DNA of 34,373 nucleotides from assembly GCF_035474595.1 (NCBI RefSeq), contig NZ_DATIND010000004.1, forward strand, positions 1 through 34,373, in the 5' to 3' direction. The translations under genes were made by a program, and so were the position numbers. The notes under the pieces were generated by a model. That model was not told the origin of the DNA. It saw only the letters and a list, made by a program, of their open reading frames with translations, and ran no database searches. Positions within the stretch are counted from its first letter, which is position 1, and the number at the start of each line of letters is the position of its first letter. Of the stretch, positions 21,714 to 27,019 are shown piece by piece. The stretch comes from Longimicrobium sp. GTDB lineage: Bacteria > Gemmatimonadota > Gemmatimonadetes > Longimicrobiales > Longimicrobiaceae.

Positions 21714-22676
21714 TCACACCAGCGCGGGCTCGAGGTCGTGCTCGTCCACGCCGACCTGGGCGAGGAGGTCGGTGACGGGGGCGGCCAGGCGGTCGATCAT
21801 CTCCAGCACCGGCGCGGGGTCGGGCAGCGCGGCGGCCAGGACGCCGCGCCGCGCGTGCTCCGCCGCGATGCGCATGTGGTGCACGCAGAAGGCGAAGGCG
21901 CCGGAGCGCACCAGGATCTCCCTGGCAATCGCGTGCGCGGCCGGGTCGGTGGCGACGCGTGGCACCAGCGCGTGGAAGTGCTCGCGGTCCGGGTGGTCGG
22001 CCTCCAGCGCGAAGCGCAGCGCCACGTTGTCGCCCGGCCGCTGCCAGTCGGGGTGGATCTCCGCGCCCATCACGTCGCCCAGGTCGTCGCCGAGCTGCAC
22101 CAGGATGCCGAGCGGGATGCCGGCCGCCGCGAGCGCCTCCGCATCTTCCGGCGCCGCGCCGCCGCTCAGGGCACCCATCCGCAGCGCGGCGGTGAAGAGC
22201 GGCGGCGTCTTCGCCTCCACGATCCGCCAGTACGCGTCCTCGTCCTCCGCGCCCGCGGCGTCCATCTCCTGCCCGCGCGACGTTTCCCGCCCGGCGGCGG
22301 CCACGGCGCGCATCAGCGGCGCGCGGATCGCCGCCGGCGCTTCGTCCAGCATCTCCACCGCCATGCACTGCAGGGCCAGCGCGAGGTTGGCGCGCAGCCC
22401 GGGCGGCATGTCCACCACCGAGCGCTCCTCGCCGTCGATCAGGTCGTCGACCAGGTGGATGGCGGCGTGCAGCGCGTGCAGCGACGCGGCCGCGGGGAAC
22501 GCCGCCTCGTCCGCGCCCCCAGCCGCGCGGCACGCCCGCACCGCCAGCTCCGACGGCCCGGCGGCGCTGATCCCGCCCGCCAGCCCGGCCAGCACGCGCA
22601 TGGCGTCCCACTGCTGCTCGTCGGCGCGCCGGAGGAGCGCGCCGCCCACGTACCGCCGCATCGCATCGGTGCTCAT
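21714..22676 (-). CDS. ComQ-like polyprenyl-synthetase-family enzyme, candidate peptide prenyltransferase
   Basis: 320 residues, all-alpha isoprenoid synthase fold. First Asp-rich motif D77-D-L-I-D81 in HLVDDLIDGEE, second D197-D-L-G-D201 in LVQLGDDLGDVMG, plus intermediate RGQEMD (134-139) and VEAKTPPLFTAALRMGALSG. The N-terminal GGKRxRP motif that binds the IPP in chain-elongating enzymes is absent, as is the RR pair normally after the first Asp motif. ComQ of Bacillus, which isoprenylates a Trp of ComX, has the same kind of divergence. The gene is last in a run with three short Trp-containing peptide genes, 71 nt after the third. Inference: it prenylates these peptides. The alternative is a divergent isoprenyl diphosphate synthase serving quinone or terpenoid synthesis. 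ATG 22676 is the first Met before the conserved region. Confidence 0.85.
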   Translation of the reverse strand: MSTDAMRRYVGGALLRRADEQQWDAMRVLAGLAGGISAAGPSELAVRACRAAGGADEAAFPAAASLHALHAAIHLVDDLIDGEERSVVDMPPGLRANLALALQCMAVEMLDEAPAAIRAPLMRAVAAAGRETSRGQEMDAAGAEDEDAYWRIVEAKTPPLFTAALRMGALSGGAAPEDAEALAAAGIPLGILVQLGDDLGDVMGAEIHPDWQRPGDNVALRFALEADHPDREHFHALVPRVATDPAAHAIAREILVRSGAFAFCVHHMRIAAEHARRGVLAAALPDPAPVLEMIDRLAAPVTDLLAQVGVDEHDLEPALV

Positions 22677-22708
22677 CGCCGGCCCCGCTGAAAGGATGGG
22701 ATTCGGAT

Positions 22709-22742
22709 GCTCCGCCGGCGCCGAGACGCGCACCGGCGGAGC
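22709..22742 (-). other. Intercistronic hairpin between peptide C and the prenyltransferase gene
   Basis: GCTCCGCCGG (22709-22718) pairs with CCGGCGGAGC (22733-22742), 10-bp perfect stem. No T-tract, so partial termination or RNA processing is more likely than full termination. Confidence 0.55.
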
Positions 22743-22747
22743 CGAGG

Positions 22748-22915
22748 TCACGCGCCGCGGCTGGGCGGCGCGGCCCAGTCGCCCCACGCGGCGAAGCCCG
22801 CTTCCGCCGCGACGGCGGGGCGGCGGCCGAGCTCGCGGTACGCCCGCACGTCGGCGTTCGCATCGCCGCGGCCGGCGAGCGACGCGCGGAACTGCTGGAT
22901 GCTGACCCTGGGCAT
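22748..22915 (-). CDS. ComX-like precursor peptide C (55 aa)
   Basis: Begins MPRVSIQQFRASLAGRGD and ends with FAAWGDWAAPPSRGA. Shares with peptides A and B the N-terminal MPR(I/V)SIQQFRA block, RAYRE at 24-28, RRP at 31-33, and W44/W47 at identical positions. Length and late Trp fit the ComX pattern of a short unstructured pre-pheromone; eight residues follow the second Trp. The most diverged of the three. The frame differs from that of the prenyltransferase gene, which begins 71 nt downstream. Confidence 0.75.
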   Translation of the reverse strand: MPRVSIQQFRASLAGRGDANADVRAYRELGRRPAVAAEAGFAAWGDWAAPPSRGA

Positions 22916-22943
22916 GGCTCGTCTCCCGGGGATGAAGGTGGAT

Positions 22944-22965
22944 GCCCGCCCGTCCTGGGGTGGGC
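22944..22965 (-). other. Intercistronic hairpin between peptides B and C
   Basis: GCCCGCCC (22944-22951) pairs with GGGTGGGC (22958-22965), one G-T pair. Same position relative to the genes as the hairpins at 22709 and 23227. Confidence 0.45.
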
Positions 22966-23002
22966 GGAGGACCGCCGCGGAAGTGGCGACGCGGCAGGCG
23001 GC

Positions 23003-23176
23003 TCAGGCGTTCGCTTCGGCCGAGACGTCGGGCGGCCACACCGACCAGCCCATCACCCGGGCCCCCGTCGCCAGCTCGGGGCGGCGGGCGATCTCGCGGT
23101 ACGCGCGGACGAGCGCGCCCGGCTCGGCGTGGCCGGCGAGGGACGCGCGGAACTGCTGGATGGAGATGCGGGGCAT
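23003..23176 (-). CDS. ComX-like precursor peptide B (57 aa)
   Basis: Begins MPRISIQQFRASLAGHAEPG, middle RAYREIARRPELATGA, end VMGWSVWPPDVSAEANA. W44 and W47 align exactly with peptides A and C; ten residues follow W47. The N-terminal half is nearly identical to peptide A while the residues around the tryptophans differ, which is the expected pattern for a recognition leader and a variable product region. No secretion signal or double-Gly cleavage site is evident. Confidence 0.8.
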   Translation of the reverse strand: MPRISIQQFRASLAGHAEPGALVRAYREIARRPELATGARVMGWSVWPPDVSAEANA

Positions 23177-23226
23177 GGACGGGCTCGCGGTGGGAGTGGC
23201 GCGCCGCCCGGACGGCGGCGCGGTCG

Positions 23227-23260
23227 TCCGCCGCCGCGGCAGAAACGCCGCGGCGGCGGA
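23227..23260 (-). other. Intercistronic hairpin between peptides A and B
   Basis: TCCGCCGCCGCGGC (23227-23240), loop AGAAAC, GCCGCGGCGGCGGA (23247-23260): a perfect 14-bp stem 10 nt after the stop of peptide A. Confidence 0.65.
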
Positions 23261-23270
23261 GGTGGAGCGC

Positions 23271-23441
23271 TCAGGCGGTGGTTTCGGCGACCGCCGAGGG
23301 CCACGCCGCCCACTCGGCGGCCTGCATCCCCGTCGCCAGGTCGGGGCGGCGGGTGATCTCGCGGTAGGCGCGGAGGAGCGCGCCGGGCTCGGAGCGGTCG
23401 ATGATCCGCGCGCGGAACTGCTGGATGGAGATTCTGGGCAT
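23271..23441 (-). CDS. ComX-like precursor peptide A (56 aa)
   Basis: First gene of the four-gene run. Begins MPRISIQQFRARIIDRSEPG, middle RAYREITRRPDLATGM, end QAAEWAAWPSAVAETTA, with W44 and W47. GGGAG lies 9 nt upstream of ATG 23441. No promoter could be recognised in 23442-23698 on this strand; the region holds only the divergent tRNA-Gly promoter. Small size and lack of a known family make the coding call depend on the three-fold conservation with peptides B and C, which keeps frame, length and the Trp spacing. Confidence 0.8.
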   Translation of the reverse strand: MPRISIQQFRARIIDRSEPGALLRAYREITRRPDLATGMQAAEWAAWPSAVAETTA

Positions 23442-23636
23442 GCGTCGGGCTCCCGGTTGGGTGTGATGCGCGCGGCGGCAGCGGAAGCCGCCGCCGCGGT
23501 CCTGCGTGGACGGTGGAGCGAAAGCGTGTCGCCAGGCGTTCGCGGCCGACGGCATCCGCGACCGGATCGCCCATTCGTTGAAGAGAGATTCCCGTCTGCG
23601 GGGAAACGGACGGGGCGCGAAGACGGCGGCGCGCGA

Positions 23637-23665
23637 TTGTGCGCAAGCGCCGGTTTTGCTATCTT
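23637..23665 (+). promoter_or_regulatory. Promoter of tRNA-Gly
   Basis: TTGTGC (23637-23642), 17-bp spacer, TATCTT (23660-23665), 33 bp before the mature tRNA 5' end. Confidence 0.6.
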
Positions 23666-23698
23666 TTCCGCCGCGCGATCTCCGGACGCGCGGAATGC

Positions 23699-23771
23699 GC
23701 GGGAGTAGCTCAGTTGGTAGAGCGTCAGCCTTCCAAGCTGAATGTCGCGGGTTCGAGTCCCGTCTCCCGCT
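23699..23771 (+). tRNA. tRNA-Gly (TCC anticodon)
   Basis: 73-nt cloverleaf. Acceptor GCGGGAG/CTCCCGC with discriminator T, D-arm GTAGCTCAGTTGGTAGAGC, anticodon stem TCAGC/GCTGA with loop CTTCCAA (anticodon TCC, reads GGA), T-arm GGGTTCGAGTCCC. CCA is not encoded. Confidence 0.97.
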
Positions 23772-23778
23772 CCTCGTC

Positions 23779-23812
23779 GAAGCCCTGCAGCGATCTTTCG
23801 CCGCAGGGCTTC
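23779..23812 (+). terminator. Terminator after tRNA-Gly
   Basis: GAAGCCCTGC (23779-23788) pairs with GCAGGGCTTC (23803-23812), 14-nt loop. No strong T-tract. The following 23813-24061 shows no gene, RNA or repeat that I can support. Confidence 0.6.
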
Positions 23813-24061
23813 GTCGCGTCCGGAGGTCGTCCGATCGTCGGGATGGATGGAGATTCACCGAGGAGATCGGCCTCGATCTCCCGTAGCATGAAACGCATTC
23901 CCCGCGCGGAAGGCGGCACTCGTGGTACGAGCGCACCTCAGCCGGGGCGAGCCGTGCGGCCGGCGAGACGGATCGAATCGCCTTCCGCTGAACTCCCCGT
24001 CTCCGGAGCCCGGAGGTGGACGAGGTTGCGCGCCGAGGCGCGGAGGGAGCGGGCGGAACCC

Positions 24062-24091
24062 TTGACACAACAGGGTCGTCTGCTCTATCGT
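24062..24091 (+). promoter_or_regulatory. Promoter of the sulfate-assimilation operon leader
   Basis: TTGACA (24062-24067), 18-bp spacer, TATCGT (24086-24091). Predicted start near 24098, about 25 nt before the leader-peptide ribosome site and roughly 820 nt before the ferredoxin gene. Confidence 0.7.
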
Positions 24092-24132
24092 CCGTCAGAC
24101 GGTGAATGCCCACGCACGACCCGGAGCACGTC

Positions 24133-24243
24133 GTGAACGCTCGGATGACCTTCTGCACCTGTCCTTGTTGGATGACCTTCGTCCCCCGCGGGGCGACGGG
24201 TGCGGATGGCCTTTCCCCTGGCGAACGCGACGGCTGCAGATAG
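24133..24243 (+). CDS. Cys-rich leader peptide, candidate attenuator uORF (36 aa)
   Basis: GTG start with GGAG (24123-24126) at ideal 6-nt spacing. The peptide begins MNARMTFCTCPCWMTFVPRG and ends DGCR before TAG. Three Cys codons occur within five positions (C8, C10, C12), with a fourth at position 35. An intrinsic terminator with six T follows 27 nt after the stop. The first coding genes downstream are sulfate-assimilation genes, whose product is cysteine. Established precedent: Cys-rich uORFs control sulfur genes in Actinobacteria, and leader-peptide attenuation controls amino-acid operons widely. The function here is inferred. ATG 24145 is an alternative start without a ribosome site. Confidence 0.65.
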   Translation: MNARMTFCTCPCWMTFVPRGATGADGLSPGERDGCR

Positions 24244-24269
24244 CGTCGAAGAGCGAGAGAAGGTGATCC

Positions 24270-24303
24270 ACCCCGGCCTGCCCCGAGCAGGCCGGGGTTT
24301 TTT
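24270..24303 (+). terminator. Intrinsic terminator 1 in the cys leader (attenuator)
   Basis: ACCCCGGCCTGC (24270-24281), loop CCCGA, GCAGGCCGGGGT (24287-24298), continuing into TTTTT. A perfect 12-bp stem and a T-tract of six, the strongest terminator in the window, placed upstream of the operon genes rather than after a gene. Confidence 0.85.
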
Positions 24304-24349
24304 CACGCCGTGACCGGCCCCTGACGACGCAACCGAGAAGCCTCCACCG

Positions 24350-24481
24350 ATGACGCACCGCCAATCCTCCACCCGCAACCGCGTGGGCGCCCCGCAGCGC
24401 CCGGTGTGTTGTCGCCGCTGTATGCGGGCCATGGCCGTGGGCGCCGTGGTCGGGATGCAGGCGTGCGGGTGCGGGCCGTGA
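24350..24481 (+). CDS. Second Cys-rich short ORF in the cys leader (43 aa)
   Basis: ATG 24350, GAGAAG about 10 nt upstream. Begins MTHRQSSTRNRVGAPQRPV, then C20-C21-R-R-C24, a mildly hydrophobic MAVGAVVGM, and ends ACGCGP (C39, C41). Like the first uORF it has clustered Cys codons and is followed by an intrinsic terminator (24526-24560). It could be a second attenuation module or a small Cys-rich metal/sulfur protein. Confidence 0.5.
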   Translation: MTHRQSSTRNRVGAPQRPVCCRRCMRAMAVGAVVGMQACGCGP

Positions 24482-24525
24482 AGCGGTAGCGGCCACCCCC
24501 ACCGGCGGAGCAGCCTCCGCCCTCC

Positions 24526-24560
24526 CGGCCTCGGCACCCTTCGGTGCCGGGGCCGTTTTT
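24526..24560 (+). terminator. Intrinsic terminator 2 in the cys leader
   Basis: CGGCCTCGGCACC (24526-24538) pairs with GGTGCCGGGGCCG (24543-24555) with one G-T pair, loop CTTC, then TTTTT. Stands between the second short ORF and the operon genes. Confidence 0.8.
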
Positions 24561-24656
24561 ATGTCGCGAATCGAGATGCAGACGGAGACGGAGCGGCGGC
24601 GGATGGACATCGCCGGATCCCTATCTCCAGCCACCCTGAAACCCGGAGGTCCGGGC

Positions 24657-24881
24657 ATGAGCGCGAACTCTCTCTGGCACTGGCTGCGGAGCCACGTCGA
24701 GCCGATGCGCGGCCTGGCGTGGGCGACCGGCGCGCACGGGCACGTGCTGTCCGCCTCGGTGCAGCGCCCCGGCGCCCGCGCGGTCACCCCCACGGCGGAC
24801 GCCGCGACGGCGGACGATGGGCCGGAGAAGGAGTGGGAGCCGGGAGTGTGGGCACGGGCGGCGGCCGCCATCTACAGCTGA
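24657..24881 (+). CDS. Small protein of unknown function at the head of the sulfate-assimilation operon
   Basis: 74 residues from ATG 24657, chosen because GGAGGT precedes it; the open frame extends upstream to the second leader terminator but without a good start. Sequence begins MSANSLWHWLRSHVEPMRGL, has an Ala/Thr/Asp-rich middle and ends WARAAAAIYS. It ends 37 nt before the ferredoxin gene, in the same direction. No family recognised; coding status rests on position, ribosome site and frame length only. Confidence 0.5.
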   Translation: MSANSLWHWLRSHVEPMRGLAWATGAHGHVLSASVQRPGARAVTPTADAATADDGPEKEWEPGVWARAAAAIYS

Positions 24882-24918
24882 GCCGTCGCCGAACTGAACC
24901 TGAACCGGGGAGCGAGGG

Positions 24919-25164
24919 ATGACCTACGTGATCGCCGAGCCGTGCATCGGCACCAAGGACGCGAGCTGCGTGGAGGTGTGTCCGGTCGACTGCATCTACG
25001 AGGCGCAGGACCAGTACTACATCAACCCCGACGAGTGCATCGACTGCGGCGCGTGCGAGCCCGAGTGCCCGGTGACGGCCATCTTCCCCGAGACCGACGT
25101 GCCCCCGGAGTGGACGCAGTACATCGAGCGGAACCGCGCGCTCCGCACGGAGGCCGTGGCGTGA
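24919..25164 (+). CDS. Ferredoxin, 7Fe/8Fe FdxA-like
   Basis: 81 residues. Electron carrier with two cluster motifs: first [20 protein letters not shown] then CPVDCIY (C9, C17, C21, C25), second C40-I-D-C43-G-A-C46-E-P-E-C50-P. The pattern C-x7-C-x3-C around the first cluster is that of [3Fe-4S][4Fe-4S] ferredoxins. AGCGAGGG precedes ATG 24919. Coupled to CysC by GTGA. In this operon, which lacks a flavoprotein CysJ, it is the natural electron donor for the sulfite reductase encoded at 27020; this is inference. Confidence 0.95.
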   Translation: MTYVIAEPCIGTKDASCVEVCPVDCIYEAQDQYYINPDECIDCGACEPECPVTAIFPETDVPPEWTQYIERNRALRTEAVA

Positions 25165-25823
25165 GCACCGTCCTGGACGCGCCCTCCGCGCGCAACCTGA
25201 CGTGGCACGCCGGCCAGGTGACGCGCGCCGACCGCGAGCGCGCCCGCGGCCACCGCGGCGCCGCCGTCTGGCTCACCGGGCTTTCCGGCTCGGGAAAGAG
25301 CACGCTGGCGCGGGCGCTGGAAGAGGAGCTGTTCCGGCGCGGCGTGGAAGCCTACGTCCTGGACGGCGACAACCTGCGCCACGGGCTGAACCGCGACCTG
25401 GGCTTCTCGCCCGCCGACCGGGCGGAGAACATCCGCCGCGTGGGCGAGGTGGCGCGGCTGCTGGCCGACTTCGGCGCGGTGGCCGTCACCGCCTTCATCT
25501 CGCCCTACCGCGCCGACCGCGACGGGGTGCGCGCGCTGATGGACGAGGGCGATTTCCTGGAGGTGTTCGTGGACGCCGACCTCGCGACCTGCGAGGCGCG
25601 CGACCCCAAAGGGCTGTATGCGAAGGCGCGCCGCGGCGAGATCGCCGAGTTCACCGGGATCTCCGCGCCCTACGAGGCCCCCGCCGCGCCCGAGCTGGTG
25701 GTCGACAGCGCGCGCCACGACGTGGCCGGGTGCGTCGCCCAGGTGATCGGGCTGCTGGAGGCGCGGGGAATCATCGCCGCCGCGGGGCTCGCGGCGGAAA
25801 ACGAAGACGAGCGAAAGGACTGA
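25161..25823 (+). CDS. cysC: Adenylylsulfate (APS) kinase
   Basis: 220 residues, GTG start overlapping the ferredoxin stop (GTGA). Phosphorylates APS to PAPS. Walker [10 protein letters not shown] (G40-T48); [20 protein letters not shown] binds [18 protein letters not shown]; and [17 protein letters not shown], the mobile lid of the family. It stands alone, not fused to a sulfurylase. Its presence with a CysH lacking the APS-reductase cysteine pairs shows that the route runs through PAPS. ATP sulfurylase follows after 4 nt. Confidence 0.96.
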   Translation: MSTVLDAPSARNLTWHAGQVTRADRERARGHRGAAVWLTGLSGSGKSTLARALEEELFRRGVEAYVLDGDNLRHGLNRDLGFSPADRAENIRRVGEVARLLADFGAVAVTAFISPYRADRDGVRALMDEGDFLEVFVDADLATCEARDPKGLYAKARRGEIAEFTGISAPYEAPAAPELVVDSARHDVAGCVAQVIGLLEARGIIAAAGLAAENEDERKD

Positions 25824-25827
25824 ACGG

Positions 25828-26994
25828 ATGCCCATCACCCCGTACGGCGGCACGCTGGTCGACCTGAGGCCCGAGACGCGCGAGGCCAGCGAGCTGCGGC
25901 GCCGCGCCCGCTCGCTCCCGCAAATCCGCGTCTCCGCGGTGACGCTTTCCGATCTGTATCTCCTGTCCGTCGGCGCGCTGAGCCCGCTGGACGGCTTCAT
26001 GGGCGAGGGGGATTACGACGCGGTGCTGGAGGGTCTGGCGCTCGCGAGCGGCCTCCCCTGGAGCATCCCCCTGACCCTCTCCGCCACCCGCGCCGAGGCC
26101 TCCGCGCTGCGGCCGGGCGACGAGGCCGCGCTGGTGGCCCCGGACGGCGAGACGGCGGCCGTCATCACCGTGCGCGAGGTCTTCGGCTGGAACCGCGACC
26201 GCGAGGCCGAGGCCGTCTACGGCACCCGCGAGCGCGCGCACCCCGGCGTGGCGCGGCTGGACTCGCTGGGCGAGCTGCTGGTGGGCGGCGAGGTGAAGTA
26301 CCTGTATCCCCGCGACGTGAGCGGCTTTCCGGAAGACAACCTGACGCCGGCGGAGACGCGCGAGGAGTTCGCCCGGCGCGGCTGGCGCACCGTGGTGGCC
26401 TTTCAGACGCGCAACCCCGTGCACCGCGCGCACGAGTACCTGCAGAAGGTGGCGCTGGAATCGGTCGACGGGCTCCTTCTCCATCCCCTGGTCGGCGACA
26501 CCAAGGCGGACGACGTGCCCGCCGACGTGCGGATGCGCTGCTACCGCGTGCTGCTGGAGAACTACTATCCCGCAGGCCGCGTCCTCCTCTCCGTCCTTCC
26601 CGCCGCGATGCGGTATGCGGGACCGCGGGAGGCGGTGTTCCACGCCATCATCCGCCGCAACTACGGGGCGACGCACTTCATCGTGGGCCGCGACCACGCC
26701 GGAGTGGGCAACTACTACGGCACCTACGCGGCGCAGGAGATCTTCGACCGCATCGACACCCAGGCGCTGGGGATCGTGCCGCTGAAGTTCGAGCACGCCT
26801 TCTTCTGCCGCGCCTGCGGGCAGATGGCGTCCACCCGCACCTGCCCGCACGGGCGCGAGCACCACGTGGTGCTCTCGGGAACGAAGGTGCGCGAATCGCT
26901 GGCGCGGGGAGAGCGCCCGCCCGCCGAGTTCTCGCGCCCCGAGGTGGCCGACGTGCTGGTCGAGGCCGCCGCCCAGGCCCTGCAGCCCGCCTGA
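25828..26994 (+). CDS. sat: Sulfate adenylyltransferase (ATP sulfurylase, single-subunit)
   Basis: 388 residues, the usual bacterial single-subunit Sat rather than the CysDN heterodimer. Makes APS from ATP and sulfate. Active-site motifs Q193-T-R-N-P-V-H-R-A-H202 and G287-R-D-H-A-G-V-G. A zinc-type cluster lies near the C-terminus: C327-R-A-C330 and C339-P-H. The order in the operon is cysC then sat then cysI, with 4-nt and 25-nt gaps. Confidence 0.96.
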   Translation: MPITPYGGTLVDLRPETREASELRRRARSLPQIRVSAVTLSDLYLLSVGALSPLDGFMGEGDYDAVLEGLALASGLPWSIPLTLSATRAEASALRPGDEAALVAPDGETAAVITVREVFGWNRDREAEAVYGTRERAHPGVARLDSLGELLVGGEVKYLYPRDVSGFPEDNLTPAETREEFARRGWRTVVAFQTRNPVHRAHEYLQKVALESVDGLLLHPLVGDTKADDVPADVRMRCYRVLLENYYPAGRVLLSVLPAAMRYAGPREAVFHAIIRRNYGATHFIVGRDHAGVGNYYGTYAAQEIFDRIDTQALGIVPLKFEHAFFCRACGQMASTRTCPHGREHHVVLSGTKVRESLARGERPPAEFSRPEVADVLVEAAAQALQPA

Positions 26995-27019
26995 TCCACA
27001 CGAACGGAGCTTCGCGGTC

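Noticed and set aside
21714-22676. Simple housekeeping call as octaprenyl/geranylgeranyl diphosphate synthase
   Set aside because: The GGKRxRP and post-Asp Arg-pair features are missing and the gene is tied to three Trp peptides, although a divergent chain-elongating role cannot be excluded.
23271-24158. Minus-strand open frame including a GRRDSNPRHSAWKADALP-type sequence
   Set aside because: This peptide is the reverse translation of the tRNA-Gly gene, a common false ORF at tRNA genes.
24098-24918. SAM riboswitch or T-box in the cys operon leader
   Set aside because: I find no T-box TGGNACC-type block and no recognisable SAM-riboswitch core; Cys-codon uORFs and terminators explain the region better. 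A covariance-model search would settle it.
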